In this document: piece after piece, positions 26,088 to 34,669 of the stretch
Position numbering within the stretch: position 1 is the first letter of the stretch
Layout of the letters: every line of letters begins with the position of its first letter
DNA from: Pontibacillus yanchengensis
Lineage (GTDB): Bacteria > Bacillota > Bacilli > Bacillales > BH030062
DNA: 64,000 nt
NCBI RefSeq assembly: GCF_009856295.1
Contig: NZ_WMEU01000001.1
Location: forward strand, 868,001 to 932,000
Direction: 5' to 3'
Program-made: the position numbers and the translations under genes
Notes under the pieces: generated by a model
What the model saw: only the letters and a program-made list of their open reading frames with translations
What the model was told of the DNA's origin: nothing
The model's database searches: none

Positions 26088-26975
26088 TTATGCTAATGCC
26101 TCGTTAAAAAAGGTTTCCAATTCATCCATTAAAGCAATATATTCACTGTTTTTGCTATACATAAAGTCATTGTGCTTTCCTTCAATACGATAGAACTGCT
26201 TTGGTTCTGCAGCCTGTTCATATAGAGCAATAGCTTCTTCATAAGGATGAAGGATATTTTCTACTCCATGACCAACAAATAGAGGAATGTCTTCAAGGTT
26301 TTGTGCCGCGCGATCCGCATCAAGCTCTAGTAAAGATTCGGTGAATTGAATACGTGTCTTACCACCAAATCCTTTACGATCGGCCAATTCTTTTTCGACA
26401 TAGTCTCTTGTCGCGGGGTCTAGTGGATAATGAAGAAATGGTTCCTCTTCCTTTGATTCCCCTTCAACCACTCGTCGGATGCGATCTTGCTCTACTGTTT
26501 CTAATACCTTCATCCAATCCTCATAAGAATGAACCGTCTTCAACCAGCGCTCACCATGATAAAAGCCATTTAAAGTCGCAACAGCACTAACATTATTATT
26601 GGTTTCTGTAACACGAATGACGTTCGAACCACCCATGCCCCAACCAATCAGGCCAATTCGCTCATGATCAACTTCCTCTTGTAGTTGAAGAAATGTAATG
26701 GCGTTATGAATGTCCTGGACTTGTTCCTCTAATAGGACTCTTGCAGGATCCCCTTCACTATCTGCAAAGCCACGGTAATCAAAACCTAAACAAATGTAGC
26801 CTTTATCCGTCAACGATTGTGCAAACATTCGAGGATAGAATTCATTGACCCCTTGATAGCCAGAATTTGGTATAATCGCTGGAAGCTTATCTCCCTCTTG
26901 ATAGAAGTCAGGAAAATATAAACTCCCTTGTAGTAATAGTCCTTCACTGTAGAATTGCACTGGTTTTTCGATCAT
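26088..26975 (-). CDS. Alpha/beta-hydrolase with no Ser at the nucleophile elbow
   Basis: A 295-residue protein with the alpha/beta-hydrolase pattern (GYICLGFDYRGFADSEG; later VGHGVENILHPYEEA and EGKHNDFM for the acid and His positions). The nucleophile elbow, normally GxSxG, reads GWGMGG, so the position expected to hold Ser is Gly113. The codon is GGC, not a near-miss read. It is either a non-classical hydrolase/lyase that needs no Ser, a case where the neighbouring residue serves, or an inactivated enzyme. ATG 26975 has AAGGGAGAG upstream. It is the third gene of the operon. Confidence 0.7.
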   Translation of the reverse strand: MIEKPVQFYSEGLLLQGSLYFPDFYQEGDKLPAIIPNSGYQGVNEFYPRMFAQSLTDKGYICLGFDYRGFADSEGDPARVLLEEQVQDIHNAITFLQLQEEVDHERIGLIGWGMGGSNVIRVTETNNNVSAVATLNGFYHGERWLKTVHSYEDWMKVLETVEQDRIRRVVEGESKEEEPFLHYPLDPATRDYVEKELADRKGFGGKTRIQFTESLLELDADRAAQNLEDIPLFVGHGVENILHPYEEAIALYEQAAEPKQFYRIEGKHNDFMYSKNSEYIALMDELETFFNEALA

Positions 26976-26990
26976 TACACTCTCTCCCTT

Positions 26991-27701
26991 TTATGAATTA
27001 GCTGCTTGATTGAGCTCTTCTTCAAATTTCTTTCGTGCATTGGATAAATGAGTTTGCATTTCTTCTTTGGCTTTTGGACCATTTCCCTGGCAAATCGCGG
27101 CATAAATTCGCTCATGCTCACTTAATACTTGCACTCTTTTTTCAGAAACACCCATATTTTTCATAAGAGAAAAACGAATCGCTTTTTCATACAAATTCGT
27201 TACTCCTTCAATGGTTTGATTTAAAATAGGGTTGTGAGAGGCTTTTACAATTGCATTGTGAAACGCAATATCCTCCTTGTACCCAATTTGGTTTTCATCC
27301 TGTGATAACCGGATTGCATCTAGGTTTTGTTTCATTTCTTCTAGCTCTTCTGGAGTTCGGCGTTCAGCTGCTAGTCTTGCAGCTTCTGTCTCTAATATGA
27401 TTCTTGTTTCAAGGAGGTTCAGCACTTCCTTTGGATCTACAAATTCAAACTGTGTCTCCTCCATCAAGTTGCTTAGAGAAGTAGCTTGTATGACACTTCC
27501 TCCTCCTTGCTTGGAAGTCGTAAGGCCGCTAGCTTCTAGAACACTTAAAGCTTCTCTAACTGGCGTCCGACTTACCCCAAACATTTCAGAAAGTTGTTTC
27601 TCTGTTGGCAGCTTATCGCCAGGCTTCATTTTTTCTTGTTGAATCATTTCTTTAATGCGATCGAATACTTGCATGGATACTTTCTTCCGTTCTATTTTCA
27701 T
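26991..27701 (-). CDS. GntR family regulator, FadR/FCD subfamily
   Basis: A 236-residue protein. The winged HTH at about residues 5-75 (LPTEKQLSEMFGVSRTPVREALSVLEASGL) is followed by an FCD helical ligand domain with the expected Asp/His metal-site region (EDIAFHNAI). Such regulators answer to small organic acids. It is the second gene of the operon, 5 bases after the symporter stop. The palindrome TTGTATGACAATTATACAA overlapping the operon promoter is a good candidate operator. Its ligand is probably the imported compound or its hydroxy-acid product. Confidence 0.87.
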   Translation of the reverse strand: MKIERKKVSMQVFDRIKEMIQQEKMKPGDKLPTEKQLSEMFGVSRTPVREALSVLEASGLTTSKQGGGSVIQATSLSNLMEETQFEFVDPKEVLNLLETRIILETEAARLAAERRTPEELEEMKQNLDAIRLSQDENQIGYKEDIAFHNAIVKASHNPILNQTIEGVTNLYEKAIRFSLMKNMGVSEKRVQVLSEHERIYAAICQGNGPKAKEEMQTHLSNARKKFEEELNQAANS

Positions 27702-27706
27702 TTAAA

Positions 27707-29083
27707 TCATTGAGCCTCCTCGTAGGAATAAACAGGTTTGCTATTTCGGTAGTCTACTGTTTCTTTCGAGACTAGCCAACCTGATTTCGCTGCTATGAGT
27801 AAAATAACGACACTACCTCCTAGTAAAATAAGTGGGAATACTCCACCTAGGCCTGACATCATCATGATCGGACCAAAGGTAATGATTAAAATCTCGACTG
27901 GAACCATACCAACGTAGCTTAATGCGTAGTCATCCAATGTGGAACTTTTCATTTTTGGATCAACAATGCGTAATAGCGCTATCCCCATTGCTACTGTTCC
28001 AGTACTCCATCCCCATCCAAAGATACCATTTTCAAACCAGTGTTGATGAAATACTCGCGGTGCGATGAAATGGAAAATACAATACGCCCAAATAATACCA
28101 AAGATAAACAATGCAATAAGTGGCCAAGCATATGCCGCTACAACAGCTAGATTAATCGATGTAATCCCAAACGCTACAATCAAATCTGTAGCTGTGCCAC
28201 TAATACGATCAATAATCCGCTTATCTACGTAGTCATTTGCCTTGGTGGCGTTCAGTACGAATTGGACAATCAATCCAACCACAAATGATAGACTTAACAA
28301 CGGTACACTAATGCTTGGGAAGACGGACTCAATCCAAGATTGTAGAAAGTAACTTCCCATTACCACTAATGATATAATCGCAATATGAAAAAATAACGGA
28401 TCCACGGTGTTACTGGAAACAGTATCATCGCCAAAGCTTTTACGATTGTCTTGAGGTACAAGTCCTGTCCTAAGTTCATTTGGTAGATCTTTAAAGTCCG
28501 AGATGAAATTAGTCTGGTTGTTTCTAGCACTTTTCTTGATTAAAAATAGTCCACCTAATATGGCACAAATTAATCCAATCGTTGCCGATGTATAGCCAAG
28601 GGCTGTCGCTTCCTCCCAGCCAAGTCCACTAAACGCTTCTCCAACTGCAGCCGCTGTTCCGTGACCTCCAAGGAAGCCTGCTCCTAGTACCAATCCAAAT
28701 CCAGTAGGAATGTCCCAAACCCTTGCAAGCAATAAGTATGTAATCATTGCTCCGCCGCCCCACATTAAAAGAGTCAGCATCATAGAATAAACCCACATGT
28801 TACGAATACGCCCAAATGTTTGCTGCCAATTCACTTTCGCAGCCCCGATTGGAATAGCACCAAAAATGACAGCTATTAAAATCGTAGGATAATGACTAAC
28901 CAGATCGGAAAACGGTAATAGATTGAACCCATTTGGACCTAAAGTTAGTCCAGCCAACCCAGCAATAATACTCGCTGGAATAAATACTTTTTGAATGCCT
29001 GTCACTTTCGCCCGAAGCACTACTCCTACCAACAACAACATCGAAATCAATCCTAAATCAACAGCTAAATCCCATACAGACAA
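27707..29083 (-). CDS. GltS-like sodium/carboxylate symporter
   Basis: About 458 residues with 10-12 membrane segments and a polar central loop (about residues 195-225). The two inverted halves with GAGFLGGHGTAAAVGEAF and GWGWSTGTVAMGIALL correspond to the re-entrant loops of sodium:glutamate symporters (GltS). The starts upstream (29107) lie before the ribosome binding site; GGGAGGG stands 6 bases before TTG 29083, which is chosen. It is the first gene of the operon, so it probably imports the substrate of the downstream hydrolases and GlcDF rather than glutamate itself. Confidence 0.8.
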   Translation of the reverse strand: MSVWDLAVDLGLISMLLLVGVVLRAKVTGIQKVFIPASIIAGLAGLTLGPNGFNLLPFSDLVSHYPTILIAVIFGAIPIGAAKVNWQQTFGRIRNMWVYSMMLTLLMWGGGAMITYLLLARVWDIPTGFGLVLGAGFLGGHGTAAAVGEAFSGLGWEEATALGYTSATIGLICAILGGLFLIKKSARNNQTNFISDFKDLPNELRTGLVPQDNRKSFGDDTVSSNTVDPLFFHIAIISLVVMGSYFLQSWIESVFPSISVPLLSLSFVVGLIVQFVLNATKANDYVDKRIIDRISGTATDLIVAFGITSINLAVVAAYAWPLIALFIFGIIWAYCIFHFIAPRVFHQHWFENGIFGWGWSTGTVAMGIALLRIVDPKMKSSTLDDYALSYVGMVPVEILIITFGPIMMMSGLGGVFPLILLGGSVVILLIAAKSGWLVSKETVDYRNSKPVYSYEEAQ

Positions 29084-29130
29084 TGAATACCCTCCCAAAC
29101 ACCGCAACTATGTAAGCGGTATCATTTAAT

Positions 29131-29170
29131 TTGTATGACAATTATACAATACGACGAATTTATTTGTGAA
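29131..29170 (-). promoter_or_regulatory. Operon promoter overlapped by a GntR-type operator
   Basis: On the minus strand a -35 TTCACA (29165-29170) is 18 bases from -10 TATAAT (29141-29146). The perfect inverted repeat TTGTAT-N7-ATACAA (29131-29149) covers the -10. The FCD-type regulator encoded in the operon is the likely binder. Confidence 0.65.
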
Positions 29171-29255
29171 GTGTAATTTTTAGAAAATTAAAAACTGTGT
29201 AAAAAGTCCTTTTATTAAATATCCATCATGTATAAGTATATTTTCTCTTACCTCA

Positions 29256-29290
29256 ACAAAAAGAGGCTGCCCCTTAGTAGAGACAGCCTT
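29256..29290 (-). terminator. Terminator after cytochrome oxidase-like small gene
   Basis: AGGCTG (29264-29269) and CAGCCT (29284-29289), extended by partial pairing, with minus-strand tail CTTTTTG. Confidence 0.7.
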
Positions 29291-29376
29291 TTAAAAAGTA
29301 AGGTATCGTATAAAATTGGTCCTTTAAGCGTCTAGAAACAGAATTCAGTAACCAGTTTTTCTTTATTAAACATAAA

Positions 29377-29781
29377 TCAATCTTGCATGTTCTGCTCTTG
29401 CTTAAGTTTCGCTTCGTTACTCGCTTTCAACTTGAATAGAACATTAGAAGCAAATACTAATACGGCAATCGCTAATAAATTACTTCCAACAATAATACCA
29501 GGTACAAAACTAATGTTTCCGGTCAGCACAAAGCTTAGAGATATCATGAATATTGGCATCGCAATGTTGTACAACCAAAAATGGACTTTTGCTAGAGAAT
29601 TATCAATACTTTGAAAATAATGATAAATAATACCGAATAGAGCCATAGAAACCCAACCAGCTAAATTAATATGGGCATGAGCACCCTTTAAATCAAAATC
29701 CTGCGTCATATCCATGTAAATTCCGTACCCAATCCCCACTAAAAAGTAAACAACAGCCATTTTCAAAAACGGTATTCCCAC
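29377..29781 (-). CDS. Small heme-copper oxidase subunit I-like membrane protein
   Basis: A 134-residue protein with four hydrophobic segments. The GAHAHINLAGWVSMALFGIIYHYF stretch (split here around residues 33-56) resembles one helix pair of cbb3-type cytochrome oxidase subunit I, including conserved His residues. It is far too short to be an oxidase; such proteins occur widely in bacilli and their role is unclear. The start is GTG 29781 with AGGAG a few bases upstream. It is a single gene with its own terminator. Confidence 0.6.
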   Translation of the reverse strand: MGIPFLKMAVVYFLVGIGYGIYMDMTQDFDLKGAHAHINLAGWVSMALFGIIYHYFQSIDNSLAKVHFWLYNIAMPIFMISLSFVLTGNISFVPGIIVGSNLLAIAVLVFASNVLFKLKASNEAKLKQEQNMQD

Positions 29782-29874
29782 TTGTCTCCTCCTTTTTTCT
29801 TAAGCTATGTTTCATACTTACAACTAGTTTTTAGTAAATATGTTTATCTATGGTAAAAAAAGAGGAAGTAAAAT

Positions 29875-29944
29875 GAGATGAAGGGACAGGTTCCTCGTCT
29901 CATCGTGTCCTTAAATTGAGACAACGCACCTGTCCCTGTATCTC
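29875..29944. repeat. REP-like nested palindrome
   Basis: Three nested arms pair: GAGAT/ATCTC (29875/29940), GGGACAGGT/ACCTGTCCC (29883/29928) and GTCTCA/TGAGAC (29897/29917). It resembles the GGGAC-containing intergenic palindromes common in bacilli and clostridia. No T run follows, so it is not a simple terminator. Confidence 0.65.
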
Positions 29945-29951
29945 AGTTAGT

Positions 29952-29986
29952 AAAAAAACAGCACCCGCTATTAGAAAGCGAGTGCT
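29952..29986 (-). terminator. Terminator of the beta-glucan operon
   Basis: GCACTCGCT/AGCGGGTGC stem on the minus strand, followed by seven T. Confidence 0.85.
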
Positions 29987-30033
29987 TGTTCACGTATTGG
30001 TATGTTCAACATAATTTACGCATTTTAATTAGA

Positions 30034-33000
30034 CTAGCTCATCTCCACTTCAATAGAGGCTACATCACCATTACGTATGTCGTAAGCGATATCACCAACT
30101 ATGATTGCATCCTCTATGATTTCTGATTTTCCATCATGGTACACTAGCTTCATGGAATTAACTTCGGTATGATTTTCGCCATACGTATTACGTTTATCTT
30201 GGTTTTTATACGTAATGGTAGTACTGCCTAAAAATGTAGCTGATACCTCACCTTGCTCATTAAATAACCATCCTGGTAATATCGGATTTAATGCAAATGC
30301 TAGTTCTCCATTTACCATAGTGAATGGGTAATGACCAAACATCATCTCTTTCCACATGCTTAAGAATTCTGCCGTAGATCCACTTAGTCGCGCAACAAAA
30401 CCTTGTCCATGAACCGCTGGATCTGGATTGACAGATGTAGCAATAAAAGAGACATTTTCAAGTGTACTCCTTCCATATTTCTCAGCATCTAAAAACGGTA
30501 TGAGTGATGTTTTTATTTCCTCGAAAAACTCATCATATAAGGAAGATTTAATCAGTCCAAGTAAGTATTTATAGGACATATGGAGAAATACAGATTCTCT
30601 TTCTAGCCATCCTGGTGTGAATGCTTTAATCCTACCAATCTCGTACGACTCATTTGTTAGATCAACGGAGGTTTTATACATCTTTAACGCTTCATCAAAT
30701 AAAGCTGTCTCTTTTACAGCGTTATAGATAGATAAGGATACTTCTTTATTTTCAGATGTCTTTAAAGCCCTTGCAGGAGCTTCTAAAAAGTGATTAAGAG
30801 GTTTGACCGTAAACCTTTTAACACGAACTGGCGGCAAACCTTCAAACGTTGATAATGTTTCGGATTGCTCCAAATCTATTACCTCATAATCGCTTGCTTC
30901 ATAGGACAAGTAAGTTGGTGAGAGTCCATCACCTATTTCAATTGCACGTTGAATGCCTTTGTTGATTTTATTTAAAAACCCTTCATACATCGACTTTAGT
31001 TCGGCTAATGAAACAGATTCTTCCTTACCAGTTATCCCAAATCGTACATTCTCTCTGAATGTCTCCCTAAGAGTGGAAACTTCATCCCAGTACGTAAATT
31101 CATTGATATGGTCAGAGTAGTACTCCTCAACTAGAGTATTCACATTGTAAAGGAAGCTTGTAATTTCCTCAGGAAGATAAATGGATTTGCCTTCATACAT
31201 GGACATATTCTGGAGCATAAAATTAATCAATCTTTTCAACTCAAATGTTTCACCCATACCTGATCCTATTAAACCTGGCAAACCATTTAGCGCATCATTC
31301 CAACCAGGCTTATTGGCTTCCATTTCAATTCCCATCCCATATGGATCTAAGGAAGAGAATTTTACTAAGGATAGCGAAATCAATTTTGCAAATAAACTGG
31401 TTTGATAGACTTCACCTTCACCCGATTTGGTTCGAAGCCAATTAGTATCTTGCAGACCAACTCCTAGTTTCTTCATTTTCTGTTCGTCTTCCTGTACTGC
31501 TCCATACTGTCTTACAGTACCGTTAGAAAGGACATGCTTTTGCTTTCTAGGAAGTACACGTACAGGACTATCAAAAAACGCATACGTATGATCATCAAAT
31601 AAGAAAGCTTCGATCTGATCTGGATAAATAGCCAAGTAGCTTTCAATATGGTCAAGGTTATACGTCCAATGATCTGTCCAAAACCCTTCCCCGAAGCTAG
31701 CTTCTATTTGTTGAGTACTATTGGATAGGATGTTTGCTAGAAATTCATCTTCATTCCCCTTTACGTCAACATGATGAAGCGCAATATAATGCATGAGCTT
31801 ACCAGGTGTGAAGCGGGAAGAAAGCAATTGTATAATCTCTTCTTGATGAGAAGATACATGGTTTTCTACAACTTGTTTAACGCTATCTAGACGTACTTGT
31901 GGAATTTCAAACGTGCATCCCTCCACCGAGAGTGGGTTATAGCCATCTATTTGAATCAAGCTCATAAACATGTTGACATTGAAACTGCCAATCTTAGGGT
32001 TAAAGAAGATATCATTTCGTCTATTCTGATTAGCATCACGAAAGTTTCCATTACCTTGAGAATAATACTCTGGTGCTATACGGAAGAAATTATAGTCCCT
32101 TTCCATATCGCCATGCTTTCTAGAAAATACGTGATAAACAAAGTTATCCTCTCCATTTTCTAACAATAACGGAACGCCTCCGCGTAATACATTGTCTAAA
32201 TAGGTTTGACGACAGTATTGGTCAAAAACAGGGGAATCCGTGGCTGTCTGAATGGAATCGGTAAGTTGATGAACGAGCTCATCCGCAGCTTGTTGTTTTT
32301 CTTGTATGTAATTCAATCTTGTTAGTTCATTGACCCTAGAATTTATTACATCAATATCTTCTACATGGCCTATAATGCTAGAGATAGTAACAGACTGTTG
32401 TGGTTCCAAATATTTTTTGACAGGAGTAAATGCGCAAGGTACTTTATTAGCTGTAACTTGTGAAAAAGTAGCTAACTCATCCAAGGAATGTTGGATAAAC
32501 CCTTCTGGATAACGAAGCGAGCTTTCTGTACCAAATAAGATATCTGCATCGACAATTGGAGACTGTAGCTGCTTATCATCTGTGAAAGATAGGTAAAAAT
32601 GGCCTTTAGTCACTTCCTCTACCTTTGCTTCATCCCCAATACTTGCTCGAACATGATAAAAGGGAATGCTGTTCTCTAGGTTATACACTTCCATCCAACT
32701 TCTTAATAGGTTTCCTACTTCCTTATAAGCCATATTTTCAACCCCATAAGGAAGAACCTCCGGCATACCATCCACGACTTCCAAATCCAAGGGTGTGTCA
32801 TTAAGGTTGGTAATTTCCACTTTTCGAACGAGTCCAGCGAAATGATCATGAGGAATTTGAAAATAGTTTACCGTTACGTTTATTCCGACTTCTGGATTGA
32901 TTTCCTCAATTGTTAGCCGATTTTCTTTTATATACATGTTTCGTTGAATGTGTTCCGTATCTACATCAGGACTAAAGGGCTCTATTAGGCGCTCCTGATT

Positions 33001-33270
33001 CTTCAATTTAACAAACGTTCTAAAGCCGTTTTTCGATACATTGCGATAGGCAATACTCGCAGGTGAAAATTCCATAATAGGAGAATTTTTATTTTCTATT
33101 CCAAAGCTACAAATGCCTTGACCTCTATTCACGTAGAACGCCCACATTGGAATCCCTTTTACACCTGCAATCCCGGGTAGGAAACTAGAAAATGTCTTTG
33201 CCTTATCAAAGTTTTCAATAACAAATCCTTTTTGTGCATCATAATAATAGTGGCTTTTCCTCATAAACAT
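30034..33270 (-). CDS. Large glycoside phosphorylase of the GH94/GH149/GH161 clan
   Basis: A 1078-residue cytosolic protein without a signal peptide. The N-terminal half is beta-rich (PMWAFYVNRGQGICSFG...), and the middle resembles the (alpha/alpha)6 catalytic domain of cellobiose-type phosphorylases, with KPGWNDALNGLPG at about the position of the conserved catalytic Asp. The length points to beta-glucan phosphorylases (GH161 or the 1,2-beta-oligoglucan type) rather than ~800-residue cellobiose phosphorylase. It would release glucose 1-phosphate from imported beta-gluco-oligosaccharides. AGGAGG lies just before tandem ATG codons 33270/33264. It is the last gene of the sugar locus. Confidence 0.75.
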   Translation of the reverse strand: MFMRKSHYYYDAQKGFVIENFDKAKTFSSFLPGIAGVKGIPMWAFYVNRGQGICSFGIENKNSPIMEFSPASIAYRNVSKNGFRTFVKLKNQERLIEPFSPDVDTEHIQRNMYIKENRLTIEEINPEVGINVTVNYFQIPHDHFAGLVRKVEITNLNDTPLDLEVVDGMPEVLPYGVENMAYKEVGNLLRSWMEVYNLENSIPFYHVRASIGDEAKVEEVTKGHFYLSFTDDKQLQSPIVDADILFGTESSLRYPEGFIQHSLDELATFSQVTANKVPCAFTPVKKYLEPQQSVTISSIIGHVEDIDVINSRVNELTRLNYIQEKQQAADELVHQLTDSIQTATDSPVFDQYCRQTYLDNVLRGGVPLLLENGEDNFVYHVFSRKHGDMERDYNFFRIAPEYYSQGNGNFRDANQNRRNDIFFNPKIGSFNVNMFMSLIQIDGYNPLSVEGCTFEIPQVRLDSVKQVVENHVSSHQEEIIQLLSSRFTPGKLMHYIALHHVDVKGNEDEFLANILSNSTQQIEASFGEGFWTDHWTYNLDHIESYLAIYPDQIEAFLFDDHTYAFFDSPVRVLPRKQKHVLSNGTVRQYGAVQEDEQKMKKLGVGLQDTNWLRTKSGEGEVYQTSLFAKLISLSLVKFSSLDPYGMGIEMEANKPGWNDALNGLPGLIGSGMGETFELKRLINFMLQNMSMYEGKSIYLPEEITSFLYNVNTLVEEYYSDHINEFTYWDEVSTLRETFRENVRFGITGKEESVSLAELKSMYEGFLNKINKGIQRAIEIGDGLSPTYLSYEASDYEVIDLEQSETLSTFEGLPPVRVKRFTVKPLNHFLEAPARALKTSENKEVSLSIYNAVKETALFDEALKMYKTSVDLTNESYEIGRIKAFTPGWLERESVFLHMSYKYLLGLIKSSLYDEFFEEIKTSLIPFLDAEKYGRSTLENVSFIATSVNPDPAVHGQGFVARLSGSTAEFLSMWKEMMFGHYPFTMVNGELAFALNPILPGWLFNEQGEVSATFLGSTTITYKNQDKRNTYGENHTEVNSMKLVYHDGKSEIIEDAIIVGDIAYDIRNGDVASIEVEMS

Positions 33271-33293
33271 GATACCTCCTTATCCATAATAAA

Positions 33294-34628
33294 TTATCCG
33301 TTAACAATATAAGTAGCGATGGAATGGGCAGGGAGTTCAAAATGTATAAGATGATCACAGTCCCCTAAAGAGAATGCTTGGTGCTCATCAGACTCATTCA
33401 TTACGACTACGGCAATGCTACCGTCCTTGTTTCTAAATGACGTAGTTTCTAAAACATCATGGTGATTGGTAACCCCAATTCGAAGAGCTCCAGGACGAAT
33501 GAATTTACTAAAATGTCCAATATAATAGTACGAACTGTTGTAATGAAGTTCATTTGTTTTGGTATCGGCAATGATTGGAGCGTCACAAAGGTTTTGGACG
33601 TGGTTAGGACCACCATCTTCATTAAGAACCATGTTCCAATCCAAGTAACCTTCAGTCCAATTATTTAAATCACCAATCATATTTCTTCCATATCGCTCAC
33701 CTGTGAACCATTCACCTAGCTTTACTCCACCTTCTTGGCAACCTTCCGTGAACAAAAGATGTTTATCTGGGAATCGGTTATGCACCTCTCCAACTTGCTC
33801 GAAATCTTCACTCACATACCAATGAAAACCAGTTCCCCATACATATTTTGCTGCTTCAGGGTCAGACAAAACAGTGGAAGCTCTCTCAACGATTTGATCA
33901 CGGTTATGATCCCAGATGAGGATATTAATATCCTCTAGTCCATTCTCATGCAGTGTAGGTCCGAGATGATTTTTCACAAAGTCTCGTTCTTCCTCAGCAG
34001 AATAAATACAAGAATCCCAAACTTGGACAGCTGCTGGTTCGTTTTGAACAGAAACGCCCCATATCTCCAATCCTTCCCGTTGATATTCCTGGATAAATGT
34101 TGCATAGTACTTCGCCCATGTTTGTTGGTACTCTGGTAAAAGCTGTCCACCGTTATTCATATCTTGATTTGTTTTCATCCAAGCAGGAGGACTCCAAGGA
34201 GATGCTAGAAGTGGGATCGTGTCTCCCTTCACTTTCATAGCATCCTTCAAGAGTGGGAGAACCCATTTGTGATCTCGAGAAATATCGAATGTAGCTAAGT
34301 CAACATCTCCTTCTTGAACATACGTATAATTCTCTAAAGCGAAATCGCAACTATGAATATGAACACGACCAATGTTGTACCCAATACCCTCATTTTGATC
34401 AAAATATTTGTGCAGTACCTCTGCTCGTTTATCCTCAGACATCTGACTAAGTGTGTAAGCCGTAGCTTCCGTAAAGGCCCCTCCAAATCCAAAGATAGAT
34501 TGATAGGTTATGGAGGGATCGATACAAATATCTGCTTCCTGATTATCCGACGTAAACGACACTGTTTCCTTTTCTGTTAACCGATCTTCCGTATCTCGTG
34601 CCGTTACAATTTGTTTTACTGTTCTCAT
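33294..34628 (-). CDS. GH30 family beta-glucosidase/beta-1,6-glucanase
   Basis: A 444-residue glycoside hydrolase family 30 enzyme. It has GFGGAFTEA near the N-terminus, LLASPWSPPAWMKTN, the acid/base in SVQNEP (Glu197) and the nucleophile in LFTEGC (Glu295), plus the C-terminal beta-domain that ends in SIATYIVNG. GH30 members cut beta-1,6-glucan or glucosyl/xylosyl beta-linkages. There is no signal peptide, so it works on imported oligosaccharides. ATG 34628 follows GGGAGGAG. A perfect LacI-type palindrome sits 21 bases upstream, inside the gene cluster. Confidence 0.9.
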   Translation of the reverse strand: MRTVKQIVTARDTEDRLTEKETVSFTSDNQEADICIDPSITYQSIFGFGGAFTEATAYTLSQMSEDKRAEVLHKYFDQNEGIGYNIGRVHIHSCDFALENYTYVQEGDVDLATFDISRDHKWVLPLLKDAMKVKGDTIPLLASPWSPPAWMKTNQDMNNGGQLLPEYQQTWAKYYATFIQEYQREGLEIWGVSVQNEPAAVQVWDSCIYSAEEERDFVKNHLGPTLHENGLEDINILIWDHNRDQIVERASTVLSDPEAAKYVWGTGFHWYVSEDFEQVGEVHNRFPDKHLLFTEGCQEGGVKLGEWFTGERYGRNMIGDLNNWTEGYLDWNMVLNEDGGPNHVQNLCDAPIIADTKTNELHYNSSYYYIGHFSKFIRPGALRIGVTNHHDVLETTSFRNKDGSIAVVVMNESDEHQAFSLGDCDHLIHFELPAHSIATYIVNG

Positions 34629-34649
34629 TCTTTCACTCCTCCCATGAAC

Positions 34650-34661
34650 GAAACCGGTTTC
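34650..34661. promoter_or_regulatory. LacI-type operator inside the sugar cluster
   Basis: GAAACCGGTTTC is a perfect 12-base palindrome, identical to the one at 39396-39407 upstream of the binding-protein gene. It lies between the GH1 and GH30 genes. Confidence 0.7.
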
Positions 34662-34669
34662 TATTTTAC

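Noticed and set aside
30034..33270. Calling the phosphorylase a cellobiose phosphorylase
   Set aside because: At 1078 residues it is well over the ~800 of that enzyme; a longer beta-glucan phosphorylase family fits better.
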